A DNA stretch of 64,000 nucleotides from Candidatus Gastranaerophilales bacterium (GCA_944326685.1 CALVEV010000001.1:81414-145413), one strand, 5' to 3'; shown: positions 8,243-17,214, counted from the stretch's first letter. Numbers and translations: made by a program. Notes: generated by a model from the letters alone, not told the origin.

Positions 8243-8932
8243 TTAAACATTCATTGTTACATTCGGAAATAAAATATCATATACTGATTTAAAATCAGAA
8301 ATTATATAATCTACCCCTTCAATTTGTTCGTAATATTCTCTAGTTTCCATTGAAGTAACTGCAACTATTTTCCCTATGCCTGCTCTTTTTGCAGCTTCAA
8401 TTCCTGATAATGCATCTTCAAATACAACACATTCTTTTGGATTTACTCCAATTTTATTAGCTGCTATTAAGAATATGTCAGGATTAGGTTTCCCAGGAAT
8501 TGTACCATCTGAATATACTATCTTATCTAAATCAAACCACTTAGCAAGATTAAATTCTTTTTTATAAAAATCTACATTATCTTTTTCTGACATTGTAGCA
8601 ATTGTCATTGGAATATTTTTTGATTTTAAAAAATCTAAAAATTCTTCAACACCTTCTGCTAAATGGAATTGTTCAGGAAGTTTTTTACACATATTACGAT
8701 AATATGATTCTTTTTCTTTTGCTAATGCAATTATTTCTGATTCAGGTAATTTTTTGCCCACTGCATACTCTATAATATCTGAATTTGTTCTTCCGAACAT
8801 ATATTTCTGCATCTCTTCATCGGAAAAAGGATACCCTCTTAATTTTGTTGAATAATCTATCCAAGCATCATAATGTAATTTTGAATCCCAAAATAATGTT
8901 CCGTTAAAATCAAAAATAAATCCTTTTATCAT
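8243..8932 (-). CDS. HAD-superfamily hydrolase, phosphoglucomutase-like
   Basis: HAD motifs are readable: motif I FDFNGTL with nucleophile D8, motif II in MTIATMSEK, motif III Lys in GKPNPDIF, and motif IV VVFEDALSGIEAAKRAG. The helical cap between residues 15 and 85 matches the beta-phosphoglucomutase/phosphatase subclass. Residue 10 is Asn where most members have the general acid/base Asp (DxD becomes DxN), which may slow phosphoryl transfer or reflect a different substrate. The start overlaps the upstream PPC-domain gene by 4 bp (ATGA). Confidence 0.8.
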   Translation of the reverse strand: MIKGFIFDFNGTLFWDSKLHYDAWIDYSTKLRGYPFSDEEMQKYMFGRTNSDIIEYAVGKKLPESEIIALAKEKESYYRNMCKKLPEQFHLAEGVEEFLDFLKSKNIPMTIATMSEKDNVDFYKKEFNLAKWFDLDKIVYSDGTIPGKPNPDIFLIAANKIGVNPKECVVFEDALSGIEAAKRAGIGKIVAVTSMETREYYEQIEGVDYIISDFKSVYDILFPNVTMNV

Positions 8933-9474
8933 TTTTTTGCTCCAAAATCATATACATTTAACCCGATTTCAGAATCAAATTTACGGTCTACTTTTGCATT
9001 TGGATATGCTTCTACCTCAAATTCTGCAGCACCATTTATTACTGCTGACATCAGATGACCTGCAATTGCTTTATACTCACTATTTCCAAAAGTCGCATGA
9101 ATATGTAAATATGCCTCACCATCTTTTGTTGAAACATTGCCGATTAAATTTGAAATTTCCATTTGTTCATTAAATGTTTTATCAACATATTGTTTTGTTT
9201 CTGGATTAAAAAATCTTAGAGTTGCCGAATTTACAGCACCTAATCCTGATATTGTTCCTACATTTATTTTTTGAGTTTTTACAAAATCATTTAAAGTCGA
9301 TACAACTTCACTACGGTTATTTAAACTCAAAATATACTTATTTCCATATTGTTTAGCTTGCCAATTATCCCCTGTTACAATTTTTCCGTAATCATTACTC
9401 ATCTTGAAGAACAAAATACATGCCAGTATGATAAGTGTTATATTAAAAACTAAAAAAAATACTTTCGGATTCAT
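8929..9474 (-). CDS. membrane-anchored PPC (DUF296) domain protein
   Basis: The start at 9474 (MNPKVFFLVF) is chosen because GGAGG lies eight bases upstream; an in-frame ATG at 9489 overlaps that GGAGG and cannot use it. Residues 4-23 form a membrane segment. The remainder is a PPC/DUF296 domain with the metal-binding HIHATF motif (H124, H126) and the following AIAGHLMSA. Cytosolic homologues are trimeric and some bind DNA; here the membrane anchor is unusual. It is translationally coupled to the HAD gene. Confidence 0.75.
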   Translation of the reverse strand: MNPKVFFLVFNITLIILACILFFKMSNDYGKIVTGDNWQAKQYGNKYILSLNNRSEVVSTLNDFVKTQKINVGTISGLGAVNSATLRFFNPETKQYVDKTFNEQMEISNLIGNVSTKDGEAYLHIHATFGNSEYKAIAGHLMSAVINGAAEFEVEAYPNAKVDRKFDSEIGLNVYDFGAKK

Positions 9475-9505
9475 CGTCAAAACCTCCATAAATATTATAA
9501 TACAA

Positions 9506-9534
9506 ATAAAAAGGGAGCATAAAATGCCCCCTTA
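9506..9534 (-). terminator. terminator of the flagellar transcript
   Basis: AAGGGAGCAT (9511-9520) pairs with ATGCCCCCTT (about 9524-9533) with one mismatch and a short loop. The A-run at 9506-9512 gives a U-tract on the minus strand, 50 bp after the gene ending at 9580. Confidence 0.8.
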
Positions 9535-9579
9535 AAATGGAGTTTAACTAACACTAATAACCTATTTTAGAAATTAGTA

Positions 9580-10416
9580 TTATTGACTTACTAATCTCAT
9601 CGCTTCTTCCAACAATTCTTTGTTTGATTTAATCAACGCATTAACAAGTTCCATTTGAACTTTTGCTTGTTGATAATTCGTCATATTTCCTTTAAAGTCT
9701 GTATTTGCTTGTTCTAAAAGACCTGCTCTTATTGAGCCACGTCCTATAACGGGTTTACCTGAATCTTCTGTTTCAACAAAATAACCTTCTTTAACTTCGT
9801 ATAATCCTCCAGGGTTATGGAAGTTTGCAGTTGCTATTTTGTATAAAGGCACAGAGCGTTTCCCTCCATCTGCCTTTCCATAAATAGTTCCATCTTCTTT
9901 GATTTCATATTCATCATATTTACCCATAAACTTACCGTTATTTGGGTCTATCCACATTTTTATATTTGTTGTAGGTATACTTAATGCTCCACCCTTTAGA
10001 GCTGTTTCTTCATACAAATCTGCACTAATTGATTTTGTTCCAGCCATAATCTCACCATTATCATTTAAGATATAGCCTTGAACTGTATCACCATTTTTTG
10101 CTCTATATATACCTTCTGAATCGAATGTAAATTCACCTAAACGAGTATACCCTGTTTTTCCTTCACTATTTCTTGTTATAAAGAACCCGCTACCTTCAAA
10201 GAATACGTTTTCATTTGAAGTCCCAGGAGTTGATTTACCTTGACCTTGGTTTTTCAATGGGTTATCAACCATTGCACCACCCAAAAATGTTTGGAAAGTC
10301 ACCTTACTTTCTCTAAACCCTGGTGTATATTGGTTCATCATGTTATCTGTCAACGTTTCCATCCAGTGGGTTGTTGCTCTTTGAGTGTTTATGGCCGTTG
10401 TAAATGAATCATACAT
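9580..10416 (-). CDS. flagellar hook/rod basal-body protein (FlgF/FlgG/FlgE family)
   Basis: Axial flagellar protein exported through the flagellar secretion system. The N-terminal rod-protein helix MYDSFTTAINTQRATTHWMETLTDNMMNQYTPGFRE has the usual A-N-N spacing although the sequence is divergent. GSGFFITRNSEGKTGYTRLGEFTFDSEG (about 76-103) is the conserved FlgF/G/E core, and the C-terminal QANTDFKGNMTNYQQAKVQMELVNALIKSNKE coiled segment is typical. 278 aa fits FlgF or FlgG better than a hook protein. It lies 29 bp after the FliK-like gene, with a good AAGGAG site. Confidence 0.85.
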   Translation of the reverse strand: MYDSFTTAINTQRATTHWMETLTDNMMNQYTPGFRESKVTFQTFLGGAMVDNPLKNQGQGKSTPGTSNENVFFEGSGFFITRNSEGKTGYTRLGEFTFDSEGIYRAKNGDTVQGYILNDNGEIMAGTKSISADLYEETALKGGALSIPTTNIKMWIDPNNGKFMGKYDEYEIKEDGTIYGKADGGKRSVPLYKIATANFHNPGGLYEVKEGYFVETEDSGKPVIGRGSIRAGLLEQANTDFKGNMTNYQQAKVQMELVNALIKSNKELLEEAMRLVSQ

Positions 10417-10445
10417 CTGATTCTCTCCTTTATATTAGTGTATCG

Positions 10446-11690
10446 TTAGTTCTTCTTTTCCAATAATTCTGTATCGATGCCGGCTGATTTTATTGTATTT
10501 ATTACTTCTTGCATATCAAGCTGTGCATCGCTATTTTGTGTCGATGTGTGTTCTATTTTGTCATATTTTATACCTTGTTCCTCAAATTTCTGTCTTAGGA
10601 TATATAAATTATTCTTCAAGTTTTCTTCTAGTTCTTTACTTGAAGTTAAGAAGTTTGCTGAGATTTTTCCTTCCACATCTATTTTTATAATGACAGAAAT
10701 TTCATTGTCAAAATCTATTCTAAAAACTTTTTTATTTGTTAAGGTTTCTTTAAGCATTGAAAGAAATTTTGCTGATAAAGCTGATGGATTTTCTTTATCA
10801 TCAAAATTAAAATCAGCTGTTCCTTGTTTTAACAGATTTGTTATATAATCAACATCTTCTGATGACAATTCTGAAACATCAAGTTTTACTAATTTACTTT
10901 TACTTTCTTCAATTATTTGTGCCATTACATTTTCTGCACTTTTTATTACTGAAGAGTTTGAAACTTCAATTCTTGATTGGTTATGGATACTTATAATTTC
11001 TGATAAAAGTTCCATATCCTCTTCTCCGTTATGGCTAAAATCTTCATCTGACAAATCAGAATATCCACTATTTTGTCTTGCCATAGCTAAGTTTTCTTCA
11101 TCAGTTGACAAAATTGACATATCTTCCAACAATTCTTCATGAGTTTCATGGAATTCATCTTCTTTTTTACTTTTTTTAGAATCCGACATCTTCTCTTCAC
11201 TTGTTGATAAATCTATAGTTGTTTTAATTGCCTCATCTGATTCTTTTTCTTGAATTTGAGCTTCTTGTAAAACTTTACTAACTATTCCTGCAAGTTCTTC
11301 TGGAGTTTCAGATACGGCACCTGTCATATTCTCTAATTCTTTCTTACTTTTTGAGATTTGAACAGGATTGATTTTTGTTGAAATATCCATTAATTTTAAT
11401 ACACTTCTTGCATCAATATCAGGTTTATTTTCTATGGATTTGTTTTGAGCTTCTTGATTTACCCCCCCTGAACGCTTTTTTGCAATAGCTTGGTTTTCTT
11501 CATCTGTAGAAAGTATTGATTCGTCTTCCCTTATTTCCGCTTCAGTTTCTCTTAATTTCCCTGATACAGTTTCATCCTTTTCAAGCATTGAAGAAAATCC
11601 TTCTCCTTCAAAATCAAAATTTTGACTTGTCTGAGATTTTAATTTGTCTTCTTTTATTGGAGTATATGTATCAATTTTATTTGAAAACAT
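10446..11690 (-). CDS. fliK: FliK-like flagellar hook-length control protein
   Basis: The N-terminal two thirds is acidic, low-complexity and disordered, as in FliK rulers. The C-terminal ~100 residues (EISVIIKIDVEGKISANFL, then ELEENLKNNLYILRQKFEEQ and GIKYDKIEH) match the FliK C-terminal domain pattern of a beta strand followed by L-x3-L-x2-LR-x-L-x3-G. Residues 58-75 and 192-209 repeat SILSTDEEN-A-A--SG (13 of 18 identical). It is preceded by a sigma-28-type promoter and lies directly upstream of the FlgF/G-like gene. The assignment rests on domain pattern plus flagellar context. Confidence 0.7.
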   Translation of the reverse strand: MFSNKIDTYTPIKEDKLKSQTSQNFDFEGEGFSSMLEKDETVSGKLRETEAEIREDESILSTDEENQAIAKKRSGGVNQEAQNKSIENKPDIDARSVLKLMDISTKINPVQISKSKKELENMTGAVSETPEELAGIVSKVLQEAQIQEKESDEAIKTTIDLSTSEEKMSDSKKSKKEDEFHETHEELLEDMSILSTDEENLAMARQNSGYSDLSDEDFSHNGEEDMELLSEIISIHNQSRIEVSNSSVIKSAENVMAQIIEESKSKLVKLDVSELSSEDVDYITNLLKQGTADFNFDDKENPSALSAKFLSMLKETLTNKKVFRIDFDNEISVIIKIDVEGKISANFLTSSKELEENLKNNLYILRQKFEEQGIKYDKIEHTSTQNSDAQLDMQEVINTIKSAGIDTELLEKKN

Positions 11691-11716
11691 TAAGGAATCC
11701 TCTATCTACAAATAAA

Positions 11717-11743
11717 ATATCGGTATAAAAAGGAGTTTCTTTA
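11717..11743 (-). promoter_or_regulatory. sigma-28 (FliA)-type promoter of fliK
   Basis: On the minus strand: TAAA (11740-11743), 15 nt, ACCGATAT (11717-11724). The consensus is TAAA-N15-GCCGATAA. Transcription would begin near 11710, 20 nt before the fliK ATG, with AGAGGA in between. Confidence 0.7.
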
Positions 11744-11825
11744 TTATATTTGATATTTTTCCTCTTTATAGTGTAGTATTAATGATTTTTAAGAAATAAT
11801 CCAAGTTTTAATGTATTATATAGAT

Positions 11826-12311
11826 ATGCCATTTAGATATCGATTACAAAAAATACTTGAATTTAGAATAAGAAAAAAAGAAGAACAAGAAGCTGTTGTA
11901 CAAAAAGCACAACAAGCTGTTCATCAAGCTGAAATGGATATCGAACAAAATAATAATGAAATCCAACAAACAATAATGGCTAAAAAAATGGCTGATTACA
12001 GAATGATGGAATATTATGATAAATATCTTCATCACCTTTGGGATAAAGCCGAAGAACTTGAAAAGAAACGACAAGAATTACAACAAGTTCTTGATGAAGA
12101 GATGCAAAAACTTATTAAATGCGAACAAGAAGTTAAAGTTCTTGAAAATCACAAAGAAAAGAAAAGAGAACAATATATTGCAGAAGAAAAAGCTGCAGAA
12201 TTAAAAATGTTTTCAGAATTAGGTGTTCAAAGACACTTCCTAAGAAGCCGAGAAGAAGCAATTGAGCAAGAAGCATTAGAAGAAATGTATAATCAAGAAG
12301 ATGAACAATAA
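11826..12311 (+). CDS. fliJ: flagellar export protein FliJ
   Basis: Almost entirely one long charged coiled coil starting MPFRYRLQKILEFRIRKKEEQE, which matches the family opening (MxFRLxxVLxxR). 161 aa is slightly longer than the usual ~147. FliJ is the stalk-like component of the flagellar export ATPase complex. An in-frame ATG at 11811 exists, but the start at 11826 fits the family and has TATTAT (11814-11819) exactly six bases before it with no Shine-Dalgarno, which suggests a leaderless mRNA. It is divergent from the fliK operon. Confidence 0.8.
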   Translation: MPFRYRLQKILEFRIRKKEEQEAVVQKAQQAVHQAEMDIEQNNNEIQQTIMAKKMADYRMMEYYDKYLHHLWDKAEELEKKRQELQQVLDEEMQKLIKCEQEVKVLENHKEKKREQYIAEEKAAELKMFSELGVQRHFLRSREEAIEQEALEEMYNQEDEQ

Positions 12312-12332
12312 AAAAGCTGCATTTAATGCAGC
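12311..12332. terminator. bidirectional terminator after fliJ
   Basis: GCTGCATT/AATGCAGC is nearly a perfect palindrome (12316-12332). The A-run at 12311-12315 gives U residues for the reverse gene ending at 12373; the hairpin also directly follows the fliJ stop. Confidence 0.75.
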
Positions 12333-12372
12333 CATAACATACACACTATCACTTATCTTTTCAAACTTATTT

Positions 12373-12621
12373 TTAAGGTTTAAATTTTTTAATCAATTTC
12401 CAAGCACCTGCAACTAAAGCTGTTGCACCTGCTAAAATGCCTCCTATTTTTAAACCTGTTTTAACTTTGTCTTTTTTAGAATTTGTAGGTTCAAATGAAT
12501 CAGCTGGATAATCACAAGCCTTAGGCATTGGCTTATTACCACAGATTTTACTGCCTTCATCATACAATGCATTTATTAATAAATCATCTGCACCATAGCA
12601 TTGTGGTGGTAATTTTATCAT
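12373..12621 (-). CDS. small hypothetical membrane protein, 82 aa
   Basis: The N-terminal half carries three cysteines (C8, C27, C36) in a Pro/Asp-rich context. Residues 57-77 (IGGILAGATALVAGAWKLI) form one glycine-rich membrane helix ending in a basic KKFKP tail. No family recognised. AAAGG lies upstream of the ATG, and the shared motif at 12649-12664 lies 28 nt further upstream. Confidence 0.55.
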   Translation of the reverse strand: MIKLPPQCYGADDLLINALYDEGSKICGNKPMPKACDYPADSFEPTNSKKDKVKTGLKIGGILAGATALVAGAWKLIKKFKP

Positions 12622-12648
12622 TGCTAACCTTTCTAAATTCTAACCTTA

Positions 12649-12664
12649 CATGTATATTAAGTTT
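12649..12664 (-). promoter_or_regulatory. shared upstream motif, copy 2
   Basis: CATGTATATTAAGTTT differs from copy 1 at a single position and lies 28-43 nt before the ATG at 12621. Confidence 0.5.
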
Positions 12665-12748
12665 TTTTTGATAAAAAAATTGCCTTTTTGTAAACCTATG
12701 TAACATTACAATCCTAGAAATAGCAAAATTTCTTATTCCCATGACTTA

Positions 12749-12777
12749 TTGAAATAGTGGCAAAAAACCTGTATAAT
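12749..12777 (+). promoter_or_regulatory. strong sigma-70-type promoter upstream of the uridine-kinase-like gene
   Basis: TTGAAA (12749-12754), 17 nt, TATAAT (12772-12777). The 307-bp gap 12622-12928 otherwise contains the shared motif at 12649 and a GGGG-AAAA-CCCC mini-hairpin at 12806-12817 in the roughly 145-nt leader. I see no gene in the gap. Confidence 0.65.
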
Positions 12778-12928
12778 GATAAAAACAACTACTATAATCT
12801 ATACAGGGGAAAACCCCAGTAAATAAAAGTGTGTAACCTAAAAGTAACAAAACATTAAAAAATTAAGTAATTTTTTATATTTTACTGTAAAATATTACTA
12901 ATATGTATGGGATAAGATGGTGTAAATT

Positions 12929-13771
12929 ATGATGGAAACATTAGAATTAGCGAATTACAATTTTTATTCAAACCGTTTAGATATGGAATTAATATCTAAT
13001 ATTGTTGAGGGTTTTAAGGAAATTCTTGAAGAAGATAAAAAACAAAAACAACCTTTGTTTTTAAGGGTTCAAGATAATTTTATTATGAATCTTGCACGTA
13101 AAGTTGTTCAAGAAAAGAAAAAAACTTTCCTTATTGGTATTACTGGAGAAAGTGCTTCAGGGAAAACTGTTTTCGTTGATAACACCATTAAAGCTGTTGT
13201 AAAAGATAAAAAAGAAGGTATTTATACAGTAATTCGTTGTGATGACTATTACAAAGACACTTCTAAAGAACTTCAAGCAGCAGGAAGTTACGAAGAATTA
13301 TTCAAATCAGGTTTTAGTTTTGATACTCCTGATGTTATAAATTTAAAATTAATGAAAGAACATCTTATCGGTTTAAAAAATGGAGAAACTGTTGTATCTC
13401 CTCGTTACGATTTTAAAACTTGTGAATCTCATCCAGATGGAGATATTAAAACTCCAGCTAAAGTTATTTTAACTGAAGGATTATATGTTCTTAATGAAGA
13501 AGTTAGAGATATTATGGATGTAAAAGTTTATGTATTTACTCCACTTAACGTTATAAAAGAAAGATGGTACAAACGAGCTATATCTCGAGGAAAAACAGGT
13601 GAAGCTGCTGATTTACAATTCAAAGATGTAAATAAAACAGCTCAACAATATATTCGCCCTACATACCAAATTGCTGATTGTATTATTAATGGTATGGTTA
13701 CTCAAGAATATATTCAGGAAATTACTGATAAAATGTTTAAGAAAATTTCTGATATTGTTTCTCAAATCTAG
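12929..13771 (+). CDS. uridine kinase-like P-loop kinase
   Basis: The Walker A motif GESASGKT is at 73-80. The NMP-kinase-like core follows: VIRCDDYYKD (base/phosphoacceptor loop), FDTPDVINLKLMKEHL, SPRYDF, VILTEGLYVL (Walker B) and RWYKRAISRGKTGEAAD (lid). This is the uridine/cytidine kinase-phosphoribulokinase superfamily. The ~65-residue N-terminal extension is not part of the kinase. The substrate is not provable from sequence. An upstream promoter and a long leader suggest regulation. Confidence 0.8.
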   Translation: MMETLELANYNFYSNRLDMELISNIVEGFKEILEEDKKQKQPLFLRVQDNFIMNLARKVVQEKKKTFLIGITGESASGKTVFVDNTIKAVVKDKKEGIYTVIRCDDYYKDTSKELQAAGSYEELFKSGFSFDTPDVINLKLMKEHLIGLKNGETVVSPRYDFKTCESHPDGDIKTPAKVILTEGLYVLNEEVRDIMDVKVYVFTPLNVIKERWYKRAISRGKTGEAADLQFKDVNKTAQQYIRPTYQIADCIINGMVTQEYIQEITDKMFKKISDIVSQI

Positions 13772-13806
13772 CATTAATTCATAAATTCAAGTACAATATT
13801 GGAGTT

Positions 13807-14892
13807 ATGAATTTAATCGAAACAAAGGAAGATAATTTATTTTATATCGGTGGAATCGTTAGAGATATGATTCTTAACCGAGAGTCTTTTGATGTCGATA
13901 TTACTTATGTAGGTAATGCAATTGAATTTGCAAAAACAATTCCTAATGCTGAAATTATAAAAATTAATGAACCTTTTGGAACTGTTAAAATTTTAATTGA
14001 TAATAAAGAAATAGACCTTGCCTCAACCAGAAATGAAATATATCCTAAAGTTGGGCATTTACCTCAGGTTACAGAAATAGGATGTTCGCTAAAAAAAGAT
14101 GTTCTAAGACGAGATTTTACAATAAACACTCTTGCCAAATCTCTTAAAACAGGTGAAATTGTAGATTATTTAGGTGGAATTGAAGATATCAAAAATAAAA
14201 CAATTCGAATAATTCATGATAATAGCTTTATTGATGATCCGACACGTATTATTAGAGGTTTAAAATTTTCTGTTAGATTCGGATTTAATTTAGATAAACA
14301 TACCAAAGATTTACAAAATGATTATCTAAATAATATTAATTATGATATGAGCTACAAAAGAGTAAAAAAAGAGCTTATTGAGACATTTAATCTGAATTCT
14401 CAAGAAGCATTTGAAAGATTTTTCTCCGAAAATATTTATAAATTATTGACAGAAAATGAAATTATTGCACCTAAATATAATATCCAAAATCTAGTCGATA
14501 AATATCCAGTAAAAGATATATGGCTTGTTTATTTGGGTTGGATGGATTTAGAAAAACTACCATTAACTAAAAGAGAAAGTAAAATTATATCAGATTATAA
14601 TTATTTAAAATCACAAAAATTAAATGATGATTATTCAATATACTCAGAATTTAAAAATTGCGAAAAAGAAAGTTTGCTTCTTTATGCGATTAATATTGAC
14701 GATAAAAAAGTATTTGAATATTTTGATAAGTTATCTAAAATTAAACTAAAAATTACAGGAAAAGACCTACAAAATATGGGAATTAAGCCATCAAAAGAAT
14801 ATTCAAAATGTTTTGAATATATCTTGAAAGAAAAAATAAAATCACCAAATATCAATGAAAAAGAATTAGCTAAAAAATTCTTTAAGCTTTAG
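13807..14892 (+). CDS. cca: CCA tRNA nucleotidyltransferase / poly(A) polymerase family
   Basis: Class II nucleotidyltransferase head: FYIGGIVRDMIL (12-23) with the GGxVRD motif and the metal-binding D29-x-D31 in FDVDITYVG. Further motifs are LRRDFTINTLA and DDPTRIIRGLKFSVRFGF (the PARLLRAxRFAxRF equivalent). 361 aa lacks an HD domain. It adds or repairs the 3' CCA of tRNAs, which fits the tRNA-Lys gene here having no encoded CCA. Its stop overlaps the converging gene by 11 bp. A TACAAT box lies nine bases before the start. Confidence 0.85.
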   Translation: MNLIETKEDNLFYIGGIVRDMILNRESFDVDITYVGNAIEFAKTIPNAEIIKINEPFGTVKILIDNKEIDLASTRNEIYPKVGHLPQVTEIGCSLKKDVLRRDFTINTLAKSLKTGEIVDYLGGIEDIKNKTIRIIHDNSFIDDPTRIIRGLKFSVRFGFNLDKHTKDLQNDYLNNINYDMSYKRVKKELIETFNLNSQEAFERFFSENIYKLLTENEIIAPKYNIQNLVDKYPVKDIWLVYLGWMDLEKLPLTKRESKIISDYNYLKSQKLNDDYSIYSEFKNCEKESLLLYAINIDDKKVFEYFDKLSKIKLKITGKDLQNMGIKPSKEYSKCFEYILKEKIKSPNINEKELAKKFFKL

Positions 14893-16426
14893 CTATAACT
14901 TTTGGCTTTTTATTTTCATTTAATTTTTGCGCTTGATTATTTTTTGCTGTATTAGCTTTTGAATAATCATATGTTCCTGGAAAGGCATTTGTACCTGTAG
15001 TTTTTCTTGTATACCAATATTGCAAATCAGGAATAATTCTAGATAAGAATAACGATGCAACAGCAAAACCTGCTAAGAAGTTAACACCACTCAAGACTAA
15101 ATTCTTTTGTTTCATTTTATTCAATAATTTTTTATTTACTTTACCATCACCTTTTTCAGCAGCTTTGCAGATATCATCTACATAATCCTTCATTCTATCG
15201 TTCAATTTTTCTAATTTTTTATATGAAACATATTTGTTTGGATTAGATGATGCACCACCTGTAAAGAGTTCATAAGATTCTTTCAATAAATCAGGAGCAT
15301 TAATTTTACCACCGGTATAAACACCTATAACTTGTTTTTTAGTTAATACACTCTTATCAACTTGTTTAGGTTGTAATTTAGACATTTCTAATGCACGTTT
15401 TTGTAATTCAGGATTTGTTTCAATTTTATTAAATTCTTCCAATGTAATAGCTTCTTGACCTTTACCGAAGAACTTATTCAAATCTAGCACTTTTGTGTCT
15501 TTACCTAGAACAGATTCTCTAAATTCGTTTATTGACATAGAACTGTTATCATTTTCAAATAAACCTGATAAATGTTTATGAACAATACCTGCAGTATTAG
15601 GATCTAACCTTGTCCAACGGCCTGATTCAGCTTTATTCAAAGCAGCTCTTACATGGTCTTGCGCCCACATATAGAAATAAATTGAGCCACCATCTCTGAT
15701 TATAATTTCTGCTTTTTCTTGTTTTCTTCTTGCATTATAAGTTCTTCCACCTAATACACCTAAGTCTGTTGATAATAATTGACCTGTATTAGTATTTTCT
15801 ATAAAGTTTGTAAATGTATTTAATCCACCTTTAAATGCTACTTGATTTAGTTTGTGATTATCTTTACTCATTACAGATTCTTTAAAGTGTTCAAATCTTG
15901 TTTTATCTATATGAGGAACAATATGTTCTTTATCTTTTTTAGCAAAATAATTTGTAAGTTTATGATTCAATGGAGGAACTATAAAACCGATAATATAGTT
16001 AGCTGCAAGAATACTTGCCGCAACTTTCCCAAATTTCATTAATGAAACTGTTCTTTCTGATAAATTCTTAGGATTTAATAATTTATTATTTAAGAAATTA
16101 TTAAATGGTTTTCTAATAGCATCTTGACCTACATCAACACTAGTATCAAGTCTTTTACCATTAGCACCTTTTGTTGCATTTAAGAATTTACCAAGAGCTT
16201 TATCTCCAAGCCAATTAAATGCTTGTACCCCCCAAAGCCAAACAATAGAACCACTTGTCTCTTCTATAACTCTCTCTCTTGCTTCTGTAACACCGCCTCG
16301 TTTGTAAGCTTTATCTGTACGGCCGGCAATAACAGTTCCTTCCAATGCTACAATTGGAATTTTAGCATCAGTTTTTGTAACTGCTGTAATAGTTTTACCT
16401 AATATATTTCCTAATCCGGCTGTCAC
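14882..16426 (-). CDS. large hypothetical membrane protein, 514 aa
   Basis: GTG start with AAGGA six bases upstream. At least two hydrophobic helices are visible, near 135-155 (AASILAANYIIGFIVPP) and near 450-472 (LSGVNFLAGFAVASLFLSRI), each followed by a Tyr/Arg motif. The long central domain is basic and polar. The general style, a Gly/Ala-rich N-terminus and poorly conserved soluble loops, is shared with the proteins at 32493-34553 and 50457-51158. I do not recognise a family. Confidence 0.6.
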   Translation of the reverse strand: MTAGLGNILGKTITAVTKTDAKIPIVALEGTVIAGRTDKAYKRGGVTEARERVIEETSGSIVWLWGVQAFNWLGDKALGKFLNATKGANGKRLDTSVDVGQDAIRKPFNNFLNNKLLNPKNLSERTVSLMKFGKVAASILAANYIIGFIVPPLNHKLTNYFAKKDKEHIVPHIDKTRFEHFKESVMSKDNHKLNQVAFKGGLNTFTNFIENTNTGQLLSTDLGVLGGRTYNARRKQEKAEIIIRDGGSIYFYMWAQDHVRAALNKAESGRWTRLDPNTAGIVHKHLSGLFENDNSSMSINEFRESVLGKDTKVLDLNKFFGKGQEAITLEEFNKIETNPELQKRALEMSKLQPKQVDKSVLTKKQVIGVYTGGKINAPDLLKESYELFTGGASSNPNKYVSYKKLEKLNDRMKDYVDDICKAAEKGDGKVNKKLLNKMKQKNLVLSGVNFLAGFAVASLFLSRIIPDLQYWYTRKTTGTNAFPGTYDYSKANTAKNNQAQKLNENKKPKVIAKA

Positions 16427-16495
16427 AGTTGGTCCTTTTTCTACACTTACAGAATGTATAAACCATGTAAATCACAATACTTGCTTATTTTAGCA

Positions 16496-16532
16496 AAAAT
16501 GTAACAAGTTTTGAAGAAAAATGTTACATTTT
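16496..16532 (-). terminator. terminator of the orphan response regulator
   Basis: A perfect 11-bp stem AAAATGTAACA (16496-16506) / TGTTACATTTT (16522-16532) with a 15-nt loop and U residues on the minus strand, 20 bp after the gene ending at 16552. Confidence 0.75.
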
Positions 16533-16551
16533 AACGTAATATTTACACTTA

Positions 16552-17214
16552 TTATACCAAACCTTCTTTTAATGCTTTGACAGCAGCTTGAGTTCTATCA
16601 TCAACAACGAGTTTTTGAATAATATTACAAACATGAGCTTTTGCCGTATGCTCACTAATTGTAAGAGTTTTTGCAATTTCACTATTTGTTTGACCATCTA
16701 CTACTAATTTTAAAACCTCATATTCTCTTTGGGTTAAATTTGCATGTGTTTCTCTAAACCCTGCTCGAGATAATTGGCGAGGCGGAATTACTCCACAGTT
16801 CTTATCTTTAATATATGGAACAACATGCGAATCTATCCACATAGCTCCATTTTTTATTGTTTTTATTATCGTCATCAAAAACTCTGTATTAATATCCTTC
16901 ATAATATAGCCAAAGGCTCCGGCTGATAATGAATCAAATATCTCTTGTTCAGAAATATGAGATGTTAACATTATTACTTTTAAATTAGGGATATTAAGTT
17001 CCATAATCTTTTTAGTAGCCTCTATCCCAGTCATATCAGGCAAACCTATATCCATCAAAACAATATCAGGTTTTAGTAATTTTGATTTTTCTATAGCTTC
17101 TGCACCATTTTGGGCTTCTGCAATTATTTCCATTTCTTTGTAATCATCAAATAAGGATTTAATACCTATTCGCATTAATTTCTGGTCCTCGACCAATAAA
17201 ATACGTATATTCAT
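16552..17214 (-). CDS. NarL/FixJ-type response regulator
   Basis: Receiver domain 1-120 with acidic pocket E9-D10, phosphoacceptor D55 in VLMDIGLPD, and K106. The C-terminal LuxR helix-turn-helix is LTQREYEVLKLVVDGQTNSEIAKTLTISEHTAKAHVCNIIQKL. It is a transcription factor activated by phosphorylation. No histidine kinase is adjacent, so it is an orphan here. It is a close paralogue of the regulator at 37476-38147, sharing KAHV, the RTQA ending and EGLV. GGAGG precedes the ATG. Confidence 0.92.
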   Translation of the reverse strand: MNIRILLVEDQKLMRIGIKSLFDDYKEMEIIAEAQNGAEAIEKSKLLKPDIVLMDIGLPDMTGIEATKKIMELNIPNLKVIMLTSHISEQEIFDSLSAGAFGYIMKDINTEFLMTIIKTIKNGAMWIDSHVVPYIKDKNCGVIPPRQLSRAGFRETHANLTQREYEVLKLVVDGQTNSEIAKTLTISEHTAKAHVCNIIQKLVVDDRTQAAVKALKEGLV

